From the NCBI RefSeq assembly GCF_000003815.2, contig NC_049989.1, forward strand, positions 10,619,382 through 10,683,381: a DNA stretch of 64,000 nucleotides. The letters are read 5' to 3'. The notes under the pieces are model-generated. The model did no database searches. It was not told where the DNA came from and saw nothing but the letters and a program-made list of their open reading frames with translations. Of this stretch, positions 11,290-22,529 are shown piece after piece; within the stretch, counting starts at the first letter, position 1, and every line of letters begins with the position of its first letter. The position numbers were made by a program, and so were the translations under genes. Source of the stretch: Branchiostoma floridae. Lineage: Eukaryota; Chordata; Leptocardii; Amphioxiformes; Branchiostomatidae.

Positions 11290-13170
11290 GAATATATCCA
11301 GGTTTGGCAGCTTTATTGCAGTTAAATGTGCAAATGTTATGTTTTCACTGTAATGTAATGGCGCGCCTTGTGCCTACAAAGCTGGCGTTGCGCCGGAAGG
11401 CAGCTCTAACGGTAATACAAATAAAGATAAAAATGATTGCATCGCTCAAAATTCCCGGAAGAGCAACTTTCTTCGGTAAGCATGCAACCTTACTTCTGTG
11501 CAGCGTGATGCTTAAAACTGGACCGCAGCCCTTTCTTACTTATGGGCTTACTACAAACGTAGTAAAGTTTGCCATGAAATATGCATCAAGTGACTACATA
11601 TTTAAAGGTTGAGAACACCCATAAAGGAGAAAACTTGGATCTGTACCAAATGTCAGCAAGTTCAGAAACAAGGCGAGTCTTTTATAGGTAACGTTCTTGA
11701 ATATGCTGCTGAAAGTAATGCCCCCGTCATAGGAAACCAATTATGATTAGAATGATAAAGATGAATAGCATGTCTAGTTGTGAACAATACCAGCCAAAAA
11801 CACAATGCATCAAGATATATGTTATGTTAGTACGCTATCAGATGGCATTAAGCTGCTCTATGTTTTTCATGTTTGATTGTTTTCATCGTATAACGCCTGT
11901 TCTCTTTATATTCCTGCATTTATCATGTATACGCTGTAATTCTAAAATAAAGAGTACGTAAATTAAGCAAACATTCGGCTACAGGTTAATTTTTAACAGG
12001 TTTAGATCTGTTCGTATCAGCAATTAAATAAATATTTATTTCTCTCTCTTAGAATGGGGTACGTAAACGATGAACACAATGTCATTACAAAAAATAAGTT
12101 AAATTCGTTCGAAAGGATCGTTAGGATATATCCTTCGCAACCTGCTACTTGAAAACAAGAAACTTCTGGTCTAGTGCAATTTGAACATTACGCTCAACAA
12201 CATTCCGTGTGGTTTGTCGTTGTAAATTCTGGCTGAGCACAACTGCATCTCACAAGCACTTTTGACTACCATTATCTCGTATATTGGCAAGGCCCATGAC
12301 TTTACAGTCAGTGAAGCTTAAGGTACAGCAGTTTCAAACCACGACATATGTCACACAAGGGATACAATTAGTGTCTCCTGTCACCGAACTTGCAAAGCCA
12401 ACAGAAACTTTTTAATTGTGAGAGCGGTCTTACAGTTGTATTTATTGCCAAGGGAAGTAAAACGAGTGAAAGAGACCGTAGATTCTCATCACGGATTTTA
12501 CGTTTGGCTATAACTAGGCATTTGCTTTCATGAGAGTTCCGAAACGGCCCTCATAAGGGTAATAACTTAGCAAGCATCATTTTCCTTTATGGTCAGTGAG
12601 TTCATTATTTACTGCGCTTCGCCGTGGGTTGAAGCCCATAAACGTTTAAAATCTATGGGAGGTTAAGTGGTAAGGTGACTTTTTTATTTGTGGTGAAAGC
12701 ACTGCTTTGAAATATAACACAGAGCAAGCAAAAGCAAATGGAGATTTGTACGTTATTTTCGCACTTACGCTCAAAGAAAGATTCCAATTTTGTGATTCTA
12801 TTGCTCTCAACCGTTTCTATATATCATATAAAAATGGCATTCTTCCAATCCAAGTAACTTAAAACTTTACAATTATTCTACGCTAAAGAAAAGATACGGA
12901 CAAGAAAAGTATATTTCGGCTGTACACATATTTTTCTTTTAGACTTCGTAGAGCAATCACAAAGATACGAATTTGTAGGCACAAACTAAATGTAGAAGTC
13001 GGAAGATGTAATAAACTTCCTCTTGATCAATAGACCAAAGAATGTTTAAACCGTAGAACCAATAGTGATATAATGGGACGCTAGACTCAATATGTTGACT
13101 TATTCATATCTATAGATGCCTGTTTATGTAATTTTAGTAGTTTATAGACCTTACGAAAGTCGCTGAACGG
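11290..13170. other. No gene recognised
   Basis: No repeat matching elsewhere in the window and no motif-bearing frame. The open frame continuing to 11612 is discussed with the LINE remnant. Confidence 0.4.
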
Positions 13171-13189
13171 TCGACGTGATCTCACATGT

Positions 13190-13525
13190 TCGCAAATGCT
13201 TGCACACGACGAGGTTATACCGCCCCTTATTACGGGGTGATATACCCTTTCGCTGGCTAATTACAAAACGGTGATGCGCCAGGTGTCCCGTCCGGGTGAA
13301 AGATGTAAATCCCCATGTGGCTGATACAAGACAGAGGTTCGCCAGGCCTCCATCCGGGTGATTTCAAGTGAATAACCAATCCAGACGGAAGGATCTGTAC
13401 CATCGCACACCGCACCATCGCAAGTGTGGGGTTCTTTAACGTGTGGCTCTCCCCATACACGGGATACTTTGCCCCTCGCGGGGTCATCTGGGGGTATACG
13501 TATTGGATTGGATTGGATTGAATCT
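13190..13525 (+). repeat. Retroelement 3' end with ATTGG tail, copy 1
   Basis: Blocks 'gttataccgcccct', 'gatgcgccaggt', 'agacagaggttcgccaggcc', 'atccgggtgattt' and 'tggctctccccatacacggg' recur in the same order at 21875-22150. The last block recurs also at 38870-38905. The segment ends in a short tandem ATTGG tail (about 13503-13521), typical of a non-LTR retroelement 3' end. It carries no coding sequence. Directly downstream sits a TTAA element. Confidence 0.6.
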
Positions 13526-13533
13526 CCATTTAA

Positions 13534-14460
13534 CCCTATTCAGACCGGGCTTTTTTGGTCATCCCTGGACCGGGGGTGGGGGTGGCTTTTGAGGCCCTCC
13601 ACTTCTAAGTCCTCTAACTCTTAAACGACATGCCATATGGCCACCAAATGTTTAAGAAATAATATTAACATAATTTCTGACAAGTATGTGACGTTTGACG
13701 TTACGATGACGTAATATGACGTAATTATGACGTCATCAATTTGATTGTATTAGCTGGACCCATAAGAAAAGGTATTCTCGGGAAACTTAAAGTTTCGCTA
13801 CAAAAATGTAACAGCAAGTGCAGATAACAAACTGATAATGTTTGTTACGACCTCTGTTGCCAATAGTAACATCAATTACGTCAAAATGCACATCTAAGAT
13901 ACCAGTTGGGCTCCGCCATATTGTATCCACCACCTTGAATTATCAAAAATGCTTTTTTTGCAACAGATAATCACAAAGGTCAACGGAAATAGACTAAATA
14001 CATTAATTTTATTCGGATGGTTTTTTATGAAAAATACCAGGTAGTTACAGATTCTAAGGGATACTAAGCGAGTTACTATTGATCTGGTCATGCCGTCGCC
14101 ATCTTGGATTTTTGCTAATGACGTCATCAAATTAGCATAATTAATGCATATCTAATTGCAAAATATATTCTAAATAACATAAGATTTTATTTATGTAACA
14201 AAATAGCAGTGATATAGTAAATAAATGTAAAAATACATTGTTAGAACCGAAATTAGCGATTTTTGGCAAAACTGCCTGTCAACAAACGGTTGCCATGGCA
14301 ACAGGAAAATTGGAAAATTTGTCAAACTTCGTGAAATTGTTGCCAACAATATTTTAAGAAAAACTAATTAAATTTTGTAGCTCTAACATCAGCCGCTCTG
14401 GCGTTATAGGACATCAAAGTTGGCGCAGGCCTCAAACCCCCCCCCCCCTTCTGAACAGGG
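13534..14460 (+). mobile_element. TTAA-flanked (piggyBac-like) non-autonomous element, complete
   Basis: TTAA (13530-13533) precedes CCCTATTCAGACCGGGC. The right end is CTTCTGAACAGGG followed by CTAA, a one-base change of TTAA. Length is 927 bp. TIRs are short and imperfect, followed by G-rich then C-rich tracts. A TGACGTAA, TGACGTAA, TGACGTCA cluster lies at about 13705-13735 and 'aatgacgtcatcaaa' near 14117. It has no transposase; the minus-strand frame at 13894-14130 has no motif. It matches the inverted complete copy at 53148-54088 over its length. Confidence 0.8.
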
Positions 14461-14461
14461 C

Positions 14462-15045
14462 TAACATCCACGGCAGCCGGATGTACAATACACTTTGTTC
14501 CTCATCTGATAAATAGCATTGCAGTTCATCAGACTGAGTATATAAATAGAATCGTTACGAGCACACACTGGACAATTTTGTTGCATTACCGTGTCGTTTG
14601 TCATTATCACAGGCTACAACGACGCTTCTGGCCGATCCCTGCCTATTCTTCATATTTCGATTTTCCGATACTCGTGGCTGCTGAGCTGTGGAATAAAAAG
14701 TCGCCCTGTGGTTAGAGAGGAAATGATTAATAACTGTAATTGCACCACCCACAGTGCCAATGGCGAATCTAACTTTCCCAATCCGCCTTCCATCACCACA
14801 CAACAGCTAAAAAATGTGCACCGAAAATAGAATAATGTATAAAGTGAGGCTCCAATCTACAAAAAGAGTTAAACAAGTTAGGTGAGCCAAATTCTAGAGT
14901 GTAATAGAAACAGCCGTCATGGCGTGTGTGCAAAACGAGTATATTGAGTCGAGTGACTGTTTGTTTTAATCAGGATCAAAATGGTTAAAACCTGTTACCT
15001 GTACACCAACAATTCTAAACTTACAAAATTCAAAGTTGGATGGTT
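14462..15045. other. No gene recognised
   Basis: Two opposite-strand frames overlap at 14555-14830, but neither has a recognisable motif and no repeat match was seen. Confidence 0.35.
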
Positions 15046-15049
15046 GTAC

Positions 15050-15690
15050 TTCCAGCATTTAGAATGAAAACACTTCGCTGATTGCGTCCACGGCAGTCAG
15101 AATGAAAACACCTATTTGCTATTTACGACAACATTGCAATGACGGTCTAAAACAGTCCGTATATGGGGATGCATGTCCAGCACTGAGAAGGAAAACACTT
15201 CCATTATAGTTCCACGGCACTCAGAAGAAAAACACATATTTGTCATTTGCAACATCATAACATTGACGGTCTGAAACAATCCGTATATCGGGATGCATGT
15301 CCAGCATTTAGAATGAAAATACCTCGCTGATCGTGTCCACGGCACTCAAAATGAAAACACATATTTGCCATTTGCAACATCATCACATTGACGGTCTAAA
15401 AACAATTCGAATATCGGAATGCATGTCCAGAATTTGAAGGAAAACGCTTCACTGATAGTGTCCAGGGTACTCAGAATATTAATGAAAACACCTATTTCCC
15501 ATTTGCAACAACATTGCCACGACGGTCTAAAACATTCCGAATATTCATATAAGTATATGTATTCATATATGCTGCACTCCTTAGAGATCTTTCCATCTCA
15601 ACATACTTCGCTGATTGTGTCCAAGGCACTAAATATGAAAACACCCATTAGCAACAGCATTGCAACGGCGGTCTAAAACTGTCCGTATAT
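15050..15690. repeat. Tandem array, about 126-bp unit, 5 copies
   Basis: The anchor GACGGTCT recurs at 15141, 15265, 15390 and 15521, with a GGCGGTCT variant near 15667 (spacing 124, 125, 131, 146). Each unit has 'gcatgtccagca', 'atgaaaacac' and 'catttgcaacatcat'. The later units are longer through small insertions, such as 'aatatt' and an 'atatgtattcatatat' tract. Confidence 0.85.
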
Positions 15691-15884
15691 TGGGTTGTAT
15701 ATACATGCTGTACACTATACAGATCTGTCCATCTATCATCGTCCACTTGTGCACCCCGGCCCTGTGGAAAAGCTGATTTGCTTTTATGTTATCTATAGGA
15801 ACCTTTCAACGCAGATTGGTGAGTTCAGCCAAGCAATTTTGCGTCAGGTATTCTGTCACAATGTTACCTTGTATAAGTAAGACC

Positions 15885-16015
15885 CTGACTTCTTCTTATG
15901 GAAGACCCTGACTTCTTCTTATGGAAGACCCTGACTTCTTTTTATGGAAAAGGTTAATACTTCTAAAGGAAGACCCTGACTTCTTGTCATGGACGACCCT
16001 GACTTTTTCTTATTG
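15885..16015. repeat. Minisatellite, about 22-bp unit
   Basis: GACCCTGACTTCTTCTTATG is repeated about five times with spacers of 2-3 bases; the third unit is interrupted by 'aaaggttaatacttctaaag'. Confidence 0.85.
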
Positions 16016-16019
16016 ACAA

Positions 16020-16930
16020 AGCTTTGTGGTGAAGAAAACCCAAGTAATAGCGGATGCCATATCCGAATTGGTAATTCACATTGCGTCTGCGAATACAACT
16101 GTGCCTTTGAAGCTGTTTGAAAAATCTTTGAAGTTAGGAGACGTTGTTTGTGTGTATATGTGCATGTGTTTATGTGTGCGTATCAACACAATAACTCGAG
16201 ATTTCCTATATGGATGGTTTTGATATTTGGTATGTGGGCATAGTATACATAAGTGCGCGCCCCTCCATTACCTTAAAAACCCACGTGCCGGTCAGGCAGA
16301 CGAGTCGCCCTAAGCCCACCCTGTCTGCCTACCATTGTCTTCCAAGAAAGACGGATGCCAACAAGGGCATGGTTGAAGTGAGGTGAGAGCAAGGGTAGGA
16401 CTTGATGAGATCTCGTTTCTCGCATGAGATGCTCGCAATGTGCAATTCTTCGTCCTTTCAATTATCGGCTACCCTCCATTAGGTATGGGATCATTTCCTT
16501 CCCAGTGCACCTTTTCAGAGGCAAGCCCGATTTTCGGAGCTTTGAATAGGCTGAAATTGCCCCATTAGTTATATGTGGAAGATCAAACTACAAGCTGCAT
16601 TTTGCAAACGACTTCTTTTGCATTGAGCAGACTGTTCACACGCCTCGCTACTTTTCTTTGATATACAAATAAGAGCAATTGTCAATGATATAAGTTTTGC
16701 CGCTGTTTGTTTAGTAAAGCAATGAAAATTGCCTGCTCAACAATATTCAACATTGACAAATTGGCATCTTCTATAGAAGTCGACGTTATTGGTAACGTTT
16801 GATCATGGATTTCAAGAACCACCAACGCTATACACTGCATTTTACAGCGTTCATAAATAAACACATAATACACATAGAATACATATAATTAGCTCAAATG
16901 GTTGACGTATACTTGAAATGAAACAAGAAG
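16020..16930. other. No gene; fragment of a dispersed 'gatatttggtatgtggg' repeat
   Basis: At 16211-16241, 'ggatggttttgatatttggt' and 'atgtgggca' match 25216-25248 and 25664-25693. The rest shows only short frames without motifs. Confidence 0.4.
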
Positions 16931-16933
16931 ATT

Positions 16934-17115
16934 TTTACCATTTGTTAATTACAAGCTGACATACCAGCAACGGTATTGCGCCCTAATGTCTACCATGCGT
17001 TTCAAGGGTATACTAATTATGTCTCAATGCTAGATATGTTTACCATCGGTTAATTACAAACTGACATATCCAGCAAAGGTATTGCGCCCAAATGTCTATC
17101 ATGCGTTCCAAGGGT
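16934..17115. repeat. Two-copy tandem duplication, about 107-bp unit
   Basis: 'taccatttgttaattacaag' to 'atgcgtttcaagggt' (about 16936-17010) is repeated as 'taccatcggttaattacaaa' to 'atgcgttccaagggt' (about 17041-17115). Identity is high, so this is a relatively recent local duplication. Confidence 0.75.
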
Positions 17116-17254
17116 GCTGACCTCCTTTGTGTTGCCTCATGTTTTATTTTTTTTCTATTTTCTTTTTGGACAGATGGCAAAAATGTGGCATTGCACTCAA
17201 GTTAGTAAATTATATTAACAGTGCCACATACACAGTACAGATAGAAGATAAAGG

Positions 17255-17435
17255 TAGTCTTTCTTTAACCTCCCCAACTGAAGTCAGGAACCAAATTTTA
17301 CATCTGGGTGAAGTGAGGAAGGTCGTGTAAAGTGCCTTTTCCAAGGGCACAACGTCGGTGGCACGGCGGGTATCGAACTCGGGACCTGTATGTTACGAGT
17401 CAAACTCTCTACCAGTTACGCCACACACGACGTTC
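17255..17435 (-). repeat. tRNA-derived SINE
   Basis: On the minus strand the 5' end has an A-box-like TGGCGTAACTGG and a B-box GAGTTCGATACCC. Between them an anticodon-loop-like CTCGTAA would read CGT (threonine), but the stems no longer pair well, so this is not a functional tRNA. The body follows as 'acgttgtgcccttggaaaag' and 'gcactttacacgacc', a tail typical of deuterostome SINEs. Pol III promoter boxes drive such elements in general; here they are degenerate. Confidence 0.75.
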
Positions 17436-17439
17436 TAAT

Positions 17440-18740
17440 ATTTTCTAATACGCGCCCAAAAGATCACTGACCGGAATGAACTGTGGTACCCTTGACAGCA
17501 TCATTACACTTTGCCATCATACAGGCTCAGGCAACTTTAATAGCTGGCCGTGATCGTTTGTAATCGTGGGTCACTGTAAGGGCATTGAAGGGGCTAGTCT
17601 CTTCAGACATCCGTCCCAACAGGTTCCTGACCCCGGTCCAATTTGTAGCCTTCGACACTCATAAAGCAGTCTGAACTTTTTGTCTAGACGTTAACTTTGT
17701 GCCAGTCTCTCTTAGAGTTGTACATCAAGAGGGATGAGACGGCGTCCAGAAGTGAAGTTCGCCTCTCAAAGGACACATCTCCTGTTGGCCCTAAGCCCCC
17801 ATACAGGTTGGTGAAGGCCGCTGAAGTCATTCACGTATGCAGTCCACGCCAACGCGCGCGTCAAGAGGTATTATCTTTGCGGCCTGACCACTGATTAGAT
17901 ACAGGTGTCAAACCATGCTCCAACAGCACCGATAATATTCAACCCTTATCTGCACAACTCTATGTCGTTGTATGTTACATGCTGCATGCTTGCTGTCATT
18001 TAGTAGTCTCCTTTGGCTTCAGCGAAGGACGATGCTTGCCGGCGGCGATAGCCTACTTCATTTGTGCAGTGGTTCATTGTCCTTATTATCCCCACCCGCG
18101 TCGATCGATGCAACTAATTAGGGTTAACATTGTAGTAAAATCCCCGGCAAACTGCCGTGTAGTGTGCATTTTACTAATGAAGTTGGCCAAGGGTAAAACT
18201 ATCCCAAATAGCAATGATGATAGGTTGATAATTTTCTTTTTACTATGGTATGTGGAGAAGGACAACCTCAAGCCAACCGTTCAAACTTACGCTGGAGCCG
18301 CATGTTCCCCGTTTAGGAACTTTATTCGAACCGACACACAACAAACATGTTTCGCCGTGTGGTTTCCTCAGTGTTATAGGCTCGAATGAGCATAGTGCAG
18401 CATTTCCTCGCTTTTATAGGCCATGTGTGTAGTGCATATCTTTTTTAGGGTAACCAAAGAGTTACAGGTACATTTGAATAAAAGATTCACAGCTGTATTT
18501 GAAACTATGAATATTTTCTTTTCATCATCTACATGTGTACATAGACTTTTGCGTGCCATGAATGACAACAGAAATAGTCGCGATTTAGATTAAGCCATTG
18601 ACCATTAGATAAAGGTAAAGGAATTCAAGGGAGAACATCGATAGAAGAAGATCAATTAGATAGTTAGGGTATCTTGAGCCAAGTAGAAGAATTCTAAAGA
18701 TACCGATTACACGTAAGTCGAACACTGCTCGTAAAGTAAG
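17440..18740. other. No gene; short inverted match to 20.8 kb
   Basis: About 18049-18105 (cttcatttgtgcagtggttc, then 'gcgtcgatcg') is the inverse complement of 20816-20868, so both are fragments of one dispersed repeat. Frames at 17697-17894 and 17979-18389 carry no motif that I recognise. Confidence 0.4.
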
Positions 18741-18742
18741 AT

Positions 18743-18814
18743 CTACCAATAGCGATAAATACCGGGTAAGTATGATAAATTACCATACTTACCCTGTATT
18801 TGTCGCTTGTGGTA
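18743..18814. repeat. Inverted repeat hairpin, about 31-bp arms
   Basis: The left arm 18743-18774 contains 'agcgataaataccgggtaag'. The right arm 18784-18814 contains 'cttaccctgtatttgtcgct'. The loop is about 9 bases, with 4-6 mismatches in 31. No target duplication is clear. Confidence 0.75.
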
Positions 18815-18819
18815 AATCA

Positions 18820-19980
18820 CGCATTTCATGCGATTAAAATGGCAAGCGGCATTTTGGTTATCGCGAAAAAAATGAAGGACAACATACAATCATACATGTA
18901 AAATAAAATTAACAAAGCACAGATCGGGCACACTAGACGGAGTTGAGAAGGAAGGGGTCTCCCGAGACGGAGAATCATGGAAAAGGCAATGCACTGAACT
19001 TACAGGCTCTGCCTACGTCGAAAAGATGGAAAATAGAAATCTTAAGTGGCACAGCAAACTAAAAGTACAGAAACTTTGGTAGGGTCTTCTACCACTACAT
19101 ATGCTACATATGAACAGAGTGTTAACAAATAGATTACCTACATAAATGAATATCTACATATATCAATAAATCAACATGTGAGTCTATCGTGTCCAAACAC
19201 CCTTTCATACATTTGCCTATTTGTGCACAGCGATGGTTATCTCCTCCCAAAAGGTAGTTGAAATATTCATCGAACCGAAATTATTAGATTTTTTTTTAGC
19301 AAGCGGACCGAAATGTGAATCGCTTTGTGCGTTTATCATCATATCAAAAGCTATCCACAACAAAGAGACGATCATCTTCGATCAAATTTCAACAAAATGG
19401 ACAAAACCTCTGGTAACGGGGAATTTGGTCATATCTTCCGGCTTTTGTGAGTTAGACGTCATCAGACGAAATACTAATTGTAATGGCGCAGGCAAAGGCT
19501 TTTGCTTCAGATGTGGCTACCTTAAAAATGTCTAAAGGGATGTGCCGTGATATACCTCCTAGATCCTATCTGGCAATTTCATTCGTAATACAAGTCCAAG
19601 GTAGATTTATGGATAGGTTTTACTTTTGGCAGTTCTTTATGTAGTTTCTCCCGAATTCAGCCCCGAGAAATTAGAAAAACATATTAAACGCGGGCATATC
19701 ACATTAGTCAAAAGAAAGATTTCTCCGAACAGATAAAGTTCCTACGTTTCCTTGCAGTGTCATACGTTTCGCTTAACTTCTACATCGAACCTCGAGGGTT
19801 TTTAACTCTATCTTGCACACGCTTTTACCGTGGCCATAATAAATACGAAAAGAACTTTACAATTCTCTCCCGTTGTGGGTATGTCTACTGGGAAATACTG
19901 ACGGTCTTACAAAAGCTGCACTACTCCTTTAGGAGACAAATGACAGATACTATCTTTTTTTTTTCTTTATTGAACTAGTT
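18820..19980. other. No gene recognised
   Basis: Frames at 19221-19535 and 19757-19978 have no motif or context. No repeats were matched. Confidence 0.35.
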
Positions 19981-19984
19981 AAAC

Positions 19985-20175
19985 TGCAATATCCAACACA
20001 AAAATTGGGCTCATTCAAATTTTCGACTGAACAGTACCGGTATTTGTCAAAGAATGAACAATCCACTGCTGTTCAGATGTCACGATATGCAGATAGAACA
20101 CGTGACGCAGTAAGCAGTGGATTATGAGTTGCAGGAAGCCTATGGCGCCCACCGTCTCCGTTCAGGGATGGTTGT
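19985..20175. repeat. E-box/dyad dispersed repeat, copy 2 (inverted)
   Basis: 'tccaacacaaaaattggg', 'tttgtcaaagaatga', 'aatccactgct', 'gatgtcacgat', CACGTGAC, 'agcagtggattatgag' and 'ccgtctccgttcag' are the inverse complement of the blocks at 5055-5250. Confidence 0.55.
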
Positions 20176-20292
20176 AAAGCTCTGATATAGATCATGTTAT
20201 CATAATATCATGTTTTTTTTCTATTATGTAAAACAGACATTTAAAATATCGACAAATAGGCAACTTCACATGGATCTGATGATGCCGAAGTA

Positions 20293-20440
20293 GGCTGTTT
20301 GTTTGTTTGTTTGTTTGTTTGTGCCTTTATTCGAACTCGATACTCCATCGGCCGTCGGGGCGGCTTTTTGTGGAGGTTGTTGCCTTGCCTATGTACTTGC
20401 TGTAACTAACCGATGGTGCATGGAAAATCTGCCATTTAAA
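20293..20440 (-). repeat. GTTT microsatellite and probable retroelement 3' end
   Basis: GTTT is repeated at about 20297-20321, followed by 'cctttattcgaactcgatac' and 'tccatcggccgtcggggcgg'. On the minus strand this reads as a GC-rich segment ending in AAAC repeats, as a LINE or SINE 3' tail would. Inference only. Confidence 0.4.
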
Positions 20441-21005
20441 AATTCAGGGTCACTAAATAGAATTACGAGGAAACGAACAATGGGTCTTCTTTGGTTTTCT
20501 TTCTTTGAAGTGCTTTTCGAACGAGCATCTCGAAGGAAAAGAATTGAAAACCGGTATGGCAGCTTTCAAGAGACCTGCTGTGAAAATTGCTCACCACTTT
20601 CTTACTTAAGAGTTGACGCATCATCTCACTTTGTGACCAGTCAGTTTCGCCCACCTTTTAAAAATCTGTAATGCATGCATTGCTTGCACTTTACTTGTGT
20701 ATAAGGCTGTCTCACGGGCATTAAAGAACACTGTTTTTAAATGATATCAAAAGTTCAACTGAGAGCCACATCTTAATGGAGTAGCTGAAATCAATGGATA
20801 TGATTCTCCACGGCTTCGATCGACGCAGGTAACGAGGGCAATGAACCACTGAACAAATGAAGCCTTTTATCAATGTTACTTGGCCTTGGAATCAAATAGA
20901 CGTAATGTACAGGTACAAGACGTTACCGTAGGGACACACGTATGACCTCTTGTGACTGACCTGGTGATAACAACAGAAACTTTCTGAATTGTACAAGCGC
21001 TGAAT
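20440..21005. other. No gene recognised
   Basis: The stretch contains the partner (20816-20868) of the inverted match at 18.05 kb. The frame running through 20303-20671 starts in the GTTT repeat and is not supported as a gene. Confidence 0.4.
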
Positions 21006-21011
21006 TTACCA

Positions 21012-21240
21012 CCGGTTCAATGACCGAGTGGGTAGAGTGTTCGCCTTGCATTCGGTAGGTCGTGAGTTCGATCCCCGGCCGAGTCATACCAAAGACTTTA
21101 AAAATGGTACATGCTGCTTTCTCTGCTTAGCACTCAGCATTCGGGAAAGAGTATGGAAGTTGAAAACACGCCAGTACCAGTGGACTACATCTGGGCCAAG
21201 AAGTCCTGAGTTCGAATCCCGGCAGTGTCTCTGACCAGAC
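21012..21240 (+). repeat. tRNA-derived SINE with two B-box-like segments
   Basis: 'gaccgagtgggtagagtg' followed by GAGTTCGATCCCC gives a tRNA-like head. The anticodon loop CTTGCAT would read TGC (alanine), but the T-stem has mismatches. The body is 'gtcataccaaagactttaaa' then 'ctctgcttagcactcagcat'. A second GAGTTCGAATCCC lies at about 21206, suggesting a composite or dimeric SINE. Not a working tRNA. Confidence 0.7.
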
Positions 21241-21244
21241 ATGT

Positions 21245-21850
21245 ACGAGTACATGTGTCGCTATAGCTAGCAGATGTCTGAAACGGTCGCAGTCCACATA
21301 TCGGAAGGGTCCACTGGCGCGTCGGTGTGCTTGTCTATAAGATATTGCTAGGGGAATTCCCCGTAAACCAAACCTATGAATACTGTACATAACATCTTTC
21401 TTGTCTGGCACGATCGGTTGAAGATTGGGTCATCTTTGTATAGAGTTCATTTTACAGGAGTGTATTGTAAACACATTTAAAGGCAAAGTCCCCAAGTATA
21501 TACAAACAGTTCCATTTCTCATAGGTCCGGCATTCCATATCGACATCATTGGCAAAAGACCAATATGTATGATCTTTACTTTAGCTGGAAACCACCCAAA
21601 AGCTGGTATCAACATCCCAAACCCAGCTCTAAAACAAGGCTGGATAATGGTCACCCAGAGCAATCCCATGGGATCTTATTCAATTTGACCAGAGACGGTG
21701 AAGGAGAACCACTTACTGTTCTCAATAACTCAATATAATTGCTTTTACGCAGCAGGACTGTCACATAGCATTTTGTCTGAGCTCTTGATGATGCAAACTT
21801 GGTTGAAGCAGCATCTGCTGTAGATAATAGGGGCAATTCATCATCATCAT
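21245..21850. other. Unrecognised overlapping frames
   Basis: The interval 21425-21728 is open in two plus-strand frames. One ends in IPNPALKQGW...SNPMGSYSI; the other ends in SHGILFNLTRDGEGEPLTVL near 21720. The opposite strand is also open at 21430-21669. The second plus frame reads like protein but I do not recognise it; a transposon fragment is the likeliest source. Confidence 0.3.
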
Positions 21851-21859
21851 CATCATCGG

Positions 21860-22172
21860 TCGACGTGCTTACATACGCCGGGGTTATACCGCCCATTACG
21901 AGGTGATATACGCTTTCAAATAGCTGAATACAAGACGGGGATGCGCCAGGTCTCCCCTCCGAGTGAATTATGTAAATCACCGTATTTCTGATACGAGACA
22001 GAGGTTCGCCAGGCCGCCATCCGGGTGATTTGTAGTGAATCACCAACTCCCGACAGAAGGGTTTACACCAACGCACACCGCACCATCTCACGTGTGGGGG
22101 TCCTTTAACGTGCCTTGGGTATGGCTCTCCCCAAACACGGGACCTCCATTTAACGTCCTTTCCGAAGGGCAA
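21860..22172 (+). repeat. Retroelement 3' end repeat, copy 2
   Basis: A short TCA run (about 21839-21856) precedes the blocks 'gttataccgcccat', 'gatgcgccaggt', 'agacagaggttcgccaggcc' and 'atggctctccccaaacacgg', matching 13205-13475. This copy has no ATTGG tail. Confidence 0.6.
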
Positions 22173-22474
22173 TTAATTTTATATTGCGAGGCTGTAACGT
22201 AATGTTGAGTATCAACAAGACTGTGTTTTTTTCCTATCTGCCATTTTGAAGAACCTAACCTTGAAATGTGCTTTAATTTGACTTTATGATAATTGTACAA
22301 GTTCCAGCGATGTAGCCTCTTGTGACTGAGTAGCTATTTCAGTTACAGGCGACCACAAACATTTTGGCCATCCCGTCACAAACTAATGTAAGTCACTGCT
22401 TGTTTCAGTCAAAAAAGGCTACAAAATTGAGTGAACGACGTTCAGTATTGTAATGGTCAAAATTGCTACAGTCT

Positions 22475-22525
22475 TCTTGAAGAGGCTGAAACGTACTGTA
22501 GACAGACAGACAGACACACACTATA
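22475..22525 (+). repeat. Hammerhead-like relic and GACA microsatellite
   Basis: CTACAG (22475-22480) and CTGTAG pair as an outer helix around TTGAAGA...GAAACGTA. This is the hammerhead layout, but C3 is changed and helix II is almost gone (GGCT). GACA repeats follow at about 22500-22516. It is best read as an eroded member of the hammerhead-repeat class. Confidence 0.35.
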
Positions 22526-22529
22526 ATGA

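Noticed and set aside
11061-11612. Longest open frame in the window (183 codons) as a gene
   Set aside because: Its first part is the LINE C-terminus that really begins upstream of the ATG, and the rest is UTR and flanking sequence with no motif.
15885-16015. CRISPR-like array
   Set aside because: Spacers are only 2-3 bases; it is a minisatellite in a eukaryotic genome.
17345-17435. A functional tRNA gene on the minus strand (CGT loop)
   Set aside because: The anticodon stem does not pair and the sequence continues into a SINE tail.
20303-20671. 122-codon frame starting in the GTTT repeat
   Set aside because: The start is inside a microsatellite and the remainder has no motif.
21012-21080. 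A functional tRNA gene (TGC anticodon loop)
   Set aside because: T-stem and anticodon stem have mismatches and a SINE body follows.
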